Shown: positions 8,256-15,314 of the stretch, piece by piece
Layout of the letters: the number at the start of each line of letters is the position of its first letter
How positions within the stretch are numbered: the first letter of the stretch is position 1
Assembly (NCBI GenBank): GCA_945982095.1
Contig: CAMFRR010000002.1
Span: 1 to 18,318 of the forward strand
Direction: 5' to 3'
DNA length: 18,318 bases
Source: an uncultured Bacteroidales bacterium
GTDB lineage: Bacteria > Bacteroidota > Bacteroidia > Bacteroidales > UBA932
The notes under the pieces: generated by a model
Told to the model about the DNA's origin: nothing
Database searches by the model: none
Seen by the model: only the letters and a program-made list of their open reading frames with translations
Translations under genes and position numbers: made by a program

Positions 8256-9467
8256 ATGAAAAGATTTCTTTTATTACCAGCATTAGCACTAACCATGGTT
8301 TCATGCCATCAGAATCCCTTCTTTCAGGAGTGGGACACTCCATATGGAATACCACCGTATGACCAGATACGAACAAGTGATTACATTCCTGCCCTCAAGG
8401 AAGGCATATCGCGCCACAATGCCGAGATAGAGGCTATAGTCAATAATCCCGACACTCCGGATTTTGAAAATACCATAGCGCCTCTCGAACTTTCGGGAGA
8501 GCTGCTGAACAAGGTTCAGGGCGTGCTTTTCAACGTGAGTGAAACAGACCGCAGCGATGAACTCGACGCTGTGGTGGAAGAGGCTCTTCCTCTGCTCAGC
8601 GACCACGATAGCGACATCTCCTTCAATAAGGCCCTTTACGAGAGGGTCGCAGCCGTTTATCACGCCGACCAGAGCTCCCTCACCCGCGAGCAGCAGGTGG
8701 TTCTCAAGAACCATTTCGACGCATTCGAGCGTGAAGGCATAGGTCTCCCTCAGGAGAAACAGGATGAGCTGCGTGAAATCAACAGCCTCATTTCCCAGAA
8801 AACCCAGAAAATAGGCAACAATATTCTTGCTGAGAGCAACGCTTTCAAAGAGAAGTTCGGCTTCAGCGTAAGTGAATATTGGGACAGGATGACGACTACC
8901 GATGACGAGGATTTGCGCCGCCAGTATTTCGAGGCTTATTCTATGCGCGGTCATAACGGCAACGAGCATGACAACTGCGCTCTTATACTCGAGGTAATGG
9001 AGCTCCGCATACGCAAGGCAGCCATACTCGGTTATGACACTCCTGCCAACTACTTCCTTTCCAACAAGATGGCTGGCAACAGCGAGACTGTGGACAAGTT
9101 CCTTTCAGGCATTATGGATGCAGCTCTCATTAAGGCTAAAGAGGAAATCAAGGATATGGAGGCCATTGCCGGCCGTCCTATTCAGCCATGGGACTGGTGG
9201 TACTATGCCGACAAGGTACGTCAGCAGAAATATGCTCTGGATGATGCACTTGTGCGCCCTTATTTCCACATAGACAATGTTGTAAAGGGCCTCTTCGATG
9301 CTGCCAAGACCCTGTACGGAGTGAATGCAGAGCTTTTGGAGAATGTGCCTTCATATAATCCTGAATGTGTAAAGACTTACAAGCTCAGCTATGATGACGG
9401 CTCGCTCATTGGTATACTCACTACAGACTGGCACCCGCGCGCTTCCAAGAGGGGCGGAGCTGGATGA
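8256..9467 (+). CDS. M3-family metallopeptidase, N-terminal part, broken by frameshift
   Basis: This frame encodes the first 402 residues of a peptidyl-dipeptidase (Dcp)-like M3 zinc peptidase and then stops at a TGA (9465-9467) after one out-of-frame residue. A lipobox, MVSC with C17, marks it as a lipoprotein, and the following NPFFQEWDTPYGIPPYD is the usual start of Bacteroidota M3 lipoproteins. The helical N-terminal domain is intact. The frame ends at KRGGAG, where the family has KRGGAWM, so the zinc site is not in this piece; it resumes in another frame at 9461. Restoring one T gives one 659-residue protein, close to the roughly 680 of E. coli Dcp. If the frameshift is real, the product lacks the catalytic centre and should be inactive. 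The gene starts 16 bp after the DUF5689-type gene and may be read from the same transcript. Confidence 0.9.
   Translation: MKRFLLLPALALTMVSCHQNPFFQEWDTPYGIPPYDQIRTSDYIPALKEGISRHNAEIEAIVNNPDTPDFENTIAPLELSGELLNKVQGVLFNVSETDRSDELDAVVEEALPLLSDHDSDISFNKALYERVAAVYHADQSSLTREQQVVLKNHFDAFEREGIGLPQEKQDELREINSLISQKTQKIGNNILAESNAFKEKFGFSVSEYWDRMTTTDDEDLRRQYFEAYSMRGHNGNEHDNCALILEVMELRIRKAAILGYDTPANYFLSNKMAGNSETVDKFLSGIMDAALIKAKEEIKDMEAIAGRPIQPWDWWYYADKVRQQKYALDDALVRPYFHIDNVVKGLFDAAKTLYGVNAELLENVPSYNPECVKTYKLSYDDGSLIGILTTDWHPRASKRGGAG
9459..9463 (+). other. One-base frameshift (missing T) in the M3 peptidase
   Basis: In the upstream frame the codons read GCT GGA TGA (Ala-Gly-stop). The conserved family sequence KRGGAWM needs GCT TGG ATG. 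Adding one T after 9461 restores it exactly and joins both halves. There is no slippery heptamer in the right phase, so an indel (mutation or sequencing error in a TT pair) is more likely than programmed frameshifting. Confidence 0.88.
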
Positions 9468-10234
9468 ACAATGTACGCAACCAGTACTATGATGCAGAGG
9501 GCAACAACGTACGTCCTATCATAGTAAATGTAGGTAATCTGCCTGAATACCTCAGCGCCGACGATGTACAGACTACTTTCCACGAGTTCGGACATGCCCT
9601 GCACGGTCTGCTGGCCCAGAGCCACTACCAGAGTGTGAGCGGAACATCCGTAAAACGTGACTTCGTGGAGATGTTCAGCCAGTTCAACGAAAACTGGGCT
9701 TTCCAACCAGAACTCCTTGCCCGCTATGCAGTTAATGCAGAAGGTCAGGTCATTCCTCAGGAACTCGTATCCAAGATCATCAGCGCCCTCAAGTTCAACC
9801 AGGGCTTCATGACCACAGAGCTCACAGCCGCATCCATTCTGGATATGAAATGGCACGAACTGTCGGCAATTCCTGCTGAGGCATATGATGACCCTTCTGC
9901 CTGGATTGACGGATTCGAGACAGCAGTTTGTGACGAGATGGGCCTCATCAGCCAGATTATTCCTCGTTACAGAACCACCTATTTCAACCACATATTCAGC
10001 AGCGGCTACTGCGCAGGCTATTATGGTTATCTTTGGGCCGAAGTTCTGGACAAGGACGCTTTCAGCCTGTTCGAAGCTTCGCCAAACGGAGTGTGGAATC
10101 TCGAGCTCGCCAAGAAATTCAAGGAAACCTTCCTCGAGAAAGGCGGCAGTGAGGAACCAATGGTTCTCTATAAGGAGTTTATGGGCCGCGAACCCGATTC
10201 TGATGCCATGCTCAGGGCCCGCGGTCTCAAATAG
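9464..10234 (+). CDS. M3-family metallopeptidase, catalytic C-terminal part
   Basis: This is the 3' part of the gene that begins at 8256, shifted to another frame; the ATG at 9464 is the internal Met of KRGGAWM, not a natural start. It carries the M3 zinc-binding motif HEFGHALH (His codon at 9581), giving His-Glu-His ligands, and the third ligand Glu in FVEMFSQ 28 residues after the motif Glu, the same spacing as in E. coli Dcp. The substrate-binding GYCAGYYGYLW block follows near 10005-10038. Members of this family remove dipeptides from peptide C termini. The reading frame is otherwise undamaged and ends in a normal family-like C terminus (GREPDSDAMLRARGL), so any inactivation is recent. 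By itself this piece has no export signal. GpmI starts 40 bp downstream. Confidence 0.88.
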   Translation: MNNVRNQYYDAEGNNVRPIIVNVGNLPEYLSADDVQTTFHEFGHALHGLLAQSHYQSVSGTSVKRDFVEMFSQFNENWAFQPELLARYAVNAEGQVIPQELVSKIISALKFNQGFMTTELTAASILDMKWHELSAIPAEAYDDPSAWIDGFETAVCDEMGLISQIIPRYRTTYFNHIFSSGYCAGYYGYLWAEVLDKDAFSLFEASPNGVWNLELAKKFKETFLEKGGSEEPMVLYKEFMGREPDSDAMLRARGLK

Positions 10235-10274
10235 TGACATTAATTCAACAACACAATATTCTGACACATAGATT

Positions 10275-11792
10275 ATGGACAACAAAGTACTTCTGATGAT
10301 ACTTGACGGCTGGGGAGAAGGCCGCAAGGATAAATCAAATGCAATCTATACACAGGGTGCTCCATTCATTGACAGCCTCCGTGCAAAATATCCGGTTTCG
10401 CATCTGCAGGCTTGCGGAGAGTATGTAGGTCTTCCTGACGGACAGATGGGCAACTCTGAGGTGGGTCACCTCAATCTCGGCGCTGGCCGTGTGGTATACC
10501 AGGACCTGGTAAAGATCAATATCGCTTGTCGTGACCATAAACTTCTTGAAAATGAGGAGATTAAGGCAGCATATGATTATGTGAAGGCCAACGGAAAGCA
10601 GCTCCATCTCATGGGTCTTGCTTCTATGGGCGGCGTACACAGCTCACTTGCTCATGTATATGAGTTCCTTGCTGTTGCCAAAGAGTACGGGCTTGAGGAC
10701 GTGTTCGTACACTGTTTCATGGATGGCAGGGACTGCGACCCAAAGAGCGGCAAAGGCTTTGTAGCGGCTCTCGAGGCTGAGATGGCAAAAACCACAGGCA
10801 AAGTTGCTTCAGTTTGCGGCCGTTTCTATGCAATGGACCGTGACAAGAGATGGGAACGCGTAAAAGAGGCTTATGATCTGCTTGTAGAGGGCAAAGGCGT
10901 TAAAGCCCAGTCTGCTACAGAGGCCATCCAGGCTTCTTATGATGCAGGTGTGACCGATGAGTTCATCAAACCTATTTCCATTGTAGGCGAGGACGGCCAG
11001 TCACTCACCACTATACAGGAAGGTGACGCCGTAATTTTCTTCAACTTCCGCAATGACCGTGCACGTGAGCTTACTGCCGTGCTCACTCAGCAGGATATGC
11101 CAGAGCAGGGAATGAAGACCATTCCTCTTTACTACTGCTGCCTCACTCCTTATGATGCCTCATTCAAGGGTGTCCACATCCTCTTCGACAAGGAGAACGT
11201 ACAGGAAACCCTCGGCGAAGTTGTTTCAAAGGCAGGCAAGAAGCAGCTGCGCATTGCAGAGACTGAGAAATATGCCCATGTTACCTTCTTTTTCAACGGC
11301 GGCGCAGAGGCCCTGTTTGAGAACGAGGACCGCATACTTGTAAACTCTCCAAAGGTTGCTACATATGACCTCCAACCTGAAATGTCAGCCCCTGAGGTGA
11401 CAGAGAAACTTGTTGAGGCCATAGGCACTGAACGCAACGACCTCATCATCCTGAATTTTGCAAACGGCGATATGGTGGGCCATACAGGCGTTTATGATGC
11501 CATATGCAAGGCAGTTGAGACTGTGGACAAATGCGTGGAGAAAGTTGTGACTGCGGCAATAGAGCATGGTTATGCAGTGCTGCTTACAGCTGACCACGGC
11601 AATGCTGATTATGCAGTTAATGAGGATGGCACACCTAACACTGCCCATTCTCTGAACGTGGTGCCTTTCATAGCTATAAACACCGGCGCCGACAAGGTGG
11701 AGGATGGTGCGCTTTGCGATGTGGCTCCTACCATACTCAAGCTCATGGGCATAGCCCAGCCGGCTGCAATGACAGGTCATTCTTTGCTCTAA
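10275..11792 (+). CDS. gpmI: 2,3-bisphosphoglycerate-independent phosphoglycerate mutase
   Basis: The enzyme interconverts 3-phosphoglycerate and 2-phosphoglycerate in cytosolic glycolysis and gluconeogenesis using two Mn ions and a phosphoserine intermediate. The 505-residue length is normal for the family. Visible active-site residues include D11 in ILDGWG, the catalytic S61 in [15 protein letters not shown]122 (GGVHSS), the GRDCDP loop at 151-156, R183 and R189, RNDRAR at 259-264, metal ligands D399 and H403 (NGDMVGH), D440-H441 in TADHGNAD, and H458. All expected positions are kept, so it should be active. The ATG at 10275 gives the standard start [13 protein letters not shown]. It lies 40 bp after the M3 peptidase and 7 bp before a GH28-like gene, so its transcript probably continues into that gene. 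I see no clear promoter in the 40-bp gap. Confidence 0.97.
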   Translation: MDNKVLLMILDGWGEGRKDKSNAIYTQGAPFIDSLRAKYPVSHLQACGEYVGLPDGQMGNSEVGHLNLGAGRVVYQDLVKINIACRDHKLLENEEIKAAYDYVKANGKQLHLMGLASMGGVHSSLAHVYEFLAVAKEYGLEDVFVHCFMDGRDCDPKSGKGFVAALEAEMAKTTGKVASVCGRFYAMDRDKRWERVKEAYDLLVEGKGVKAQSATEAIQASYDAGVTDEFIKPISIVGEDGQSLTTIQEGDAVIFFNFRNDRARELTAVLTQQDMPEQGMKTIPLYYCCLTPYDASFKGVHILFDKENVQETLGEVVSKAGKKQLRIAETEKYAHVTFFFNGGAEALFENEDRILVNSPKVATYDLQPEMSAPEVTEKLVEAIGTERNDLIILNFANGDMVGHTGVYDAICKAVETVDKCVEKVVTAAIEHGYAVLLTADHGNADYAVNEDGTPNTAHSLNVVPFIAINTGADKVEDGALCDVAPTILKLMGIAQPAAMTGHSLL

Positions 11793-11799
11793 GACAGTC

Positions 11800-12939
11800 A
11801 TGCCTCACCTTTTGAGAAATATGGCGCTGGCCATGCTGTTTACCCTGTCTGCCTGCAGTCAGAGTGCTGAACCGGGCAGGGTATTCACCATTACAGACTA
11901 CCTGGATGCTGCCGCAGCACCAGCCGACTGTGCAGACGGAATCAATGCCTGCATAGAGGCATGTGCCCAGGCAGGCGGAGGCCGTGTGACTGTTCCTGCA
12001 GGTGAGTATGTAAGCTCAACCATACATCTCAAGAGCAATGTGGAGTTCCATCTTGAGGAAGGTGCTATGATTAAGGCCATTATGGATCCTGAGCAATACG
12101 ATTCCTATATTCCTGAACACGATATGTCACGCTATGACAGCGGAGACGGCACTGTGAACAGCAACAATTCGCGCGATGTGCGTTGGAACAGGGCTCTTGT
12201 TCTGGGAGTCGGTCTGGAGAATGTGAAAATCAGCGGAAAGGGAACCATCAATGGAGCTCATGTATTCGACCCTAAGGGCGAGGAATATATGAGAGGCCCT
12301 CATACAGTGCTTCTTGCGGAGTGTAAGAACTTGTCTCTCAAGGATTTCAATATTACATGTGCCGCAAATTACGCTGTTATGGCCTATGCCATAGAGGATG
12401 CTGTATTCGATTCTATGCACATTACCGAAGGTTGGGATGGCATACATATACGCGGAGGCAAGAATGTAGTAATACAGGATTGCCGCATGGAAACCGGCGA
12501 TGATGCCCTTGCCGGCGGCTACTGGGAGAACATGTGCATCAAGGACTGCTACTGCAATTCTTCCTGCAACGGTCTGAGGATGATAATGCCTTGTGACGGG
12601 CTGCTCGTGGAGAACTGCCGTTTTGAAGGTCCCGGCCATTATCCGCACAGGACCAGTGGAGAAGCCCGCCGCTGCAACATGCTTTTCGGCATAAGCCTCG
12701 AGCCAGGCGGTTGGGGTGCAGCTCCCGGAGATGTCAAGAGCGTCGTGATACGCAACTGTTCAATGCAGGATTTGTCCAGCCCTGTGTCTGTGAGCATAAG
12801 CAAGGACAACCATGCCTACGACCTTACAATAGAAAATCTTGATGCCAGAGGACTTACAGGTACAGTTTCACCTACTGTATGCTGGAATGACTGCGGTTTT
12901 GACAGCATCACAATACGCAATTGCACTGTGGGCAAATAA
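11800..12939 (+). CDS. GH28-like parallel beta-helix lipoprotein
   Basis: The 379-residue protein has a signal peptide with lipobox LSAC (C19), so it should be a lipoprotein. Residues about 27-375 form a right-handed parallel beta-helix of the polygalacturonase (GH28) clan, with an N-terminal pectate-lyase-superfamily start (DGINACIEAC, then GGGRVTVPAGEY). The GH28 acid positions appear as GWDGIHI (D213) and TGDDALAG (D234-D235). The next canonical motif, GHG, is replaced by CNGLRMI, and no clear RIK motif is seen, so it belongs to a divergent Bacteroidota GH28-like subgroup and its substrate is uncertain. Pectic galacturonan is possible but unproven. It starts 7 bp after gpmI. An alternative start is Met8 at 11821, but the upstream one leaves a more normal signal peptide. 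Cys residues are unusually frequent for an exported protein (about 17). Confidence 0.8.
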   Translation: MPHLLRNMALAMLFTLSACSQSAEPGRVFTITDYLDAAAAPADCADGINACIEACAQAGGGRVTVPAGEYVSSTIHLKSNVEFHLEEGAMIKAIMDPEQYDSYIPEHDMSRYDSGDGTVNSNNSRDVRWNRALVLGVGLENVKISGKGTINGAHVFDPKGEEYMRGPHTVLLAECKNLSLKDFNITCAANYAVMAYAIEDAVFDSMHITEGWDGIHIRGGKNVVIQDCRMETGDDALAGGYWENMCIKDCYCNSSCNGLRMIMPCDGLLVENCRFEGPGHYPHRTSGEARRCNMLFGISLEPGGWGAAPGDVKSVVIRNCSMQDLSSPVSVSISKDNHAYDLTIENLDARGLTGTVSPTVCWNDCGFDSITIRNCTVGK

Positions 12940-12967
12940 AACCCTCTTCCTACTGGCTTATTATAAT

Positions 12968-12995
12968 TTAAGTTTCGGATTTTATGAAACTTGAG
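12968..12995 (+). promoter_or_regulatory. Small inverted repeat in the metK leader
   Basis: AAGTTTC (12970-12976) and GAAACTT (12986-12992) form a 7-bp stem with a 9-base loop, extendable by U-G and U-A pairs to about 12967-12995. No T-run follows, so it is a poor terminator. The sequence TAAGTTTC (12969-12976) also resembles the Bacteroidota -7 box TAnnTTTG with one mismatch, but no good -33 box is seen. It may be a promoter or operator; it matches no SAM riboswitch class I know. Confidence 0.3.
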
Positions 12996-13008
12996 TAGTT
13001 AACTTGAG
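12988..13008 (+). repeat. Direct repeat AACTTGAG x2 before metK
   Basis: AACTTGAG occurs at 12988-12995 and again at 13001-13008, a 13-bp spacing, with the second copy 3 bp before the metK ATG. The first copy overlaps the 3' arm of the inverted repeat. The function is unknown; chance is possible at this length. Confidence 0.35.
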
Positions 13009-13011
13009 CGA

Positions 13012-14286
13012 ATGAAAACATATCTTTTTACATCAGAGTCAGTCTCTGAAGGTCACCCTGACAAGGTGGCCGACCAGATTTCGGATGCCGTTCTTGACGA
13101 GTTCCTGCGTCAGGATCCGGAATCACATGTTGCCTGCGAGACTTTCTGCAGCACAGGTCTCACTATAGTTGCAGGCGAGATTACCTCAGAAGCCTATGTG
13201 GATATACAGGGAACAGCCCGCAGGGTGATAGACCGTATAGGTTACAACAAGGCCGAGTACATGTTCGACAGCAACAGCTGTGGCGTACTCAGCGCCATAC
13301 ATGAGCAGAGCCCCGACATCAACCGTGGAGTTTCACGCCAGAATGCCGACCAAGGTGCCGGTGACCAGGGCATGATGTTCGGCTACGCATGCAGCGAAAC
13401 AGACAGCTATATGCCGCTCCCGCTTTTTCTGTCACATCGTATACTGCAGATTCTCAGTGAGATACGCAGAAGCAAAAATAGCAAAATGCCTTATCTGCGC
13501 CCTGACGCAAAGAGCCAGTTCACCATTGAGTATGATGCTGAAACAGGCAAGCCTCTGCGCGTTCATACCATAGTGCTCAGCACTCAGCACGATTCTTTTG
13601 CTTCTGATGATGTTATGCACGACAAGATTGAGCAGGACGTGAAGCTTATAGTCATACCACAGCTCATAGCCTCGCTCCCTGCCGAGACTGCAGCGCTGTT
13701 CCGTACAGACTACATTCTCCACGTTAACCCTACAGGCAAATTCGTGATAGGTGGTCCTGCAGGCGATACCGGACTCACCGGCCGCAAAATCATAGTCGAT
13801 ACCTATGGCGGCAGGGCGGCACATGGCGGCGGAGCATTCAGCGGCAAGGACCCGTCAAAGGTGGACCGCAGCGCAGCTTATGCTGCACGTCATATTGCCA
13901 AAAATATGGTTGCTGCCGGAGTGGCTAAGGAAATGTTGGTGCAGGTATCCTATGCCATAGGCATAGCCCAGCCAGTAAGTATATTCGTAAATACCTATGG
14001 CACAGCAGCCAAGGGCTTTGATGGCGAGCAGATCAGCGACAGTTTCATAGCTTCCAAAATCTCCAGCCTCTTTGATCTCCGCCCTGCGGCCATCATAGAG
14101 CGTTTACAGCTCAAAAACCCTATTTACGAGCCTACAGCAGCCTATGGCCATGTGGGAAGGGAACCATATACACGTGAAGTCGAGCTCATACGCGAAGGAA
14201 AGAGGATTACAAAAGAAATCCAGTTCTTCGGTTGGGAAAAACTGGATATGGTGGAAGAAATCAAGTCTGCCTTCCAATTGGCCTAG
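13012..14286 (+). CDS. metK: S-adenosylmethionine synthase
   Basis: The cytosolic enzyme makes S-adenosylmethionine from methionine and ATP, releasing phosphate and diphosphate, and supplies methyl groups for the cell. The 424-residue protein has the three-domain MetK layout. It opens with [20 protein letters not shown], which includes H15 and D17 of the active site. The ATP-binding GAGDQG hexapeptide is at 115-120 and the phosphate-binding GGGAFSGKD loop at 272-280. It is about 40 residues longer than E. coli MetK (384), as is usual in Bacteroidota, with extra sequence near 150-170 and at the C terminus. The start is fixed by the conserved N terminus. It is preceded by the 72-bp gap with an inverted repeat, so it may have its own promoter. 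It converges with the nucleoside kinase gene, 14 bp apart. Confidence 0.97.
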   Translation: MKTYLFTSESVSEGHPDKVADQISDAVLDEFLRQDPESHVACETFCSTGLTIVAGEITSEAYVDIQGTARRVIDRIGYNKAEYMFDSNSCGVLSAIHEQSPDINRGVSRQNADQGAGDQGMMFGYACSETDSYMPLPLFLSHRILQILSEIRRSKNSKMPYLRPDAKSQFTIEYDAETGKPLRVHTIVLSTQHDSFASDDVMHDKIEQDVKLIVIPQLIASLPAETAALFRTDYILHVNPTGKFVIGGPAGDTGLTGRKIIVDTYGGRAAHGGGAFSGKDPSKVDRSAAYAARHIAKNMVAAGVAKEMLVQVSYAIGIAQPVSIFVNTYGTAAKGFDGEQISDSFIASKISSLFDLRPAAIIERLQLKNPIYEPTAAYGHVGREPYTREVELIREGKRITKEIQFFGWEKLDMVEEIKSAFQLA

Positions 14287-14300
14287 CTTCTTCTGAAATT

Positions 14301-15314
14301 TTATAGCAACTCCCTGCTGAGTATTTGCCCGCCTATGAATTCCCTCATTATCGAGGTGCAAGGAATGGCATTGATGGCATCTACCGGCAGGGCGTCTATT
14401 TTGCTGAGGAATCCGAGCAGCCTCTGAGCTTCGGGATAGGCCTTGGAATTCCGGTCTATGGCTTTCAGTATAGGGGTGACATAGTGCTTGAGCAGAGGCA
14501 GTTCGTACTGCAGGGTGCTGTTGAACACCATATCGGCATTGTCCTGATAAGGGAATATGTACTTTTCCTCTCCCTCTCTCACATCTGCCCAACGCAATAT
14601 GGTCTGCTCCGGAGATATGCTCCTGGTCCTGTTGTCCCTTACCATTCGGCGCATCAGCCTGTTGTCCGTTGTCATAATGTCTTTGTCATATTCGGACATT
14701 GAGGACATATCCGACACATACACCATAAATTTCACCTCGTCCGGAATATTGGGTGTCATAGCGGGGTTCAAGGCGTGTATGCCTTCCAGAATGAGCAGGT
14801 CATTCTCTTCCAGCTTCATCATATTGCCTTCATAATATTTGCGACCGTCCTTGAAATCATAACGTGGGAGCTCAACTTCCTTACCCTCAAGCAGTTCATT
14901 GAGCTGTTTGTTGAGCAGTTCCACATCCAGGGCGGCAAGGCTCTCGAAGTCTTTGTTGCCATTCGGAAGCAGGGGAGTCTCATCCCTCTCCAGAAAATAG
15001 TTGTCCACCTCTATGGTGCGCGGGTTGAGTCCATGCACCTTGCACTGCAGGGCTATGCGCAGAGAAGTGCTGGTCTTTCCGCTGCTTGAAGGGCCTGCCA
15101 GCAGCACAACACGTACTCCGCCCTTTGCCTTGATTTCATGGGCTATCCTGCTGCAGCGGTTTTCATGACGGGCCTCGCAAAGGTTCACAAGCTGTATGGC
15201 CCTGCCGTTGCGTATGATATTGTTCAAGCCATCAAAGTCTGTGATTCCCAGATGTTTGCACCATAGTGCATCCTTTTCTATATTGAAATCGAAATCTGTA
15301 TTTTCCATTATCAT
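14301..15314 (-). CDS. Uridine-kinase-like nucleoside kinase, short form
   Basis: The 337-residue protein belongs to the phosphoribulokinase/uridine kinase P-loop family. Walker A is GPSSSGKT at 74-81, followed by the family features VDNYFLERDETPL, DFESLAALD, ILEGIHALNP (Walker B region) and TDNRLMRRMVRDNRTR (lid arginines). The likely reaction is ATP-dependent phosphorylation of a nucleoside such as uridine, in the cytosol. Many Bacteroidota homologues I remember are about 550 residues, with a TGS domain and a threonyl-tRNA-synthetase-like segment before the kinase; here only about 70 residues precede the P-loop, so those modules are absent. The start overlaps the uvrA stop in an ATGA arrangement (4 bp), implying coupled translation; Met3 at 15308 is an alternative. 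It ends 14 bp from the convergent metK. Confidence 0.88.
   Translation of the reverse strand: MIMENTDFDFNIEKDALWCKHLGITDFDGLNNIIRNGRAIQLVNLCEARHENRCSRIAHEIKAKGGVRVVLLAGPSSSGKTSTSLRIALQCKVHGLNPRTIEVDNYFLERDETPLLPNGNKDFESLAALDVELLNKQLNELLEGKEVELPRYDFKDGRKYYEGNMMKLEENDLLILEGIHALNPAMTPNIPDEVKFMVYVSDMSSMSEYDKDIMTTDNRLMRRMVRDNRTRSISPEQTILRWADVREGEEKYIFPYQDNADMVFNSTLQYELPLLKHYVTPILKAIDRNSKAYPEAQRLLGFLSKIDALPVDAINAIPCTSIMREFIGGQILSRELL

Noticed and set aside
9440..9470. Programmed -1 frameshifting in the M3 peptidase
   Set aside because: No X XXY YYZ heptamer in phase and no family precedent that I know. A single lost T explains the data exactly.
9389..10327. A 312-codon open frame on the - strand spanning the second half of the M3 peptidase and the start of gpmI
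   Set aside because: Both + strand genes are clear by motif. The reverse product has no recognisable feature and would cross two genes.
12968..12995. Rho-independent terminator after the GH28-like gene
   Set aside because: The stem is only 7 bp, A/T-rich, and is followed by GAGTAGTT, not a T-run.
14287..14300. Bidirectional terminator between the convergent metK and kinase genes
   Set aside because: The 14-bp gap holds no inverted repeat that I can see.
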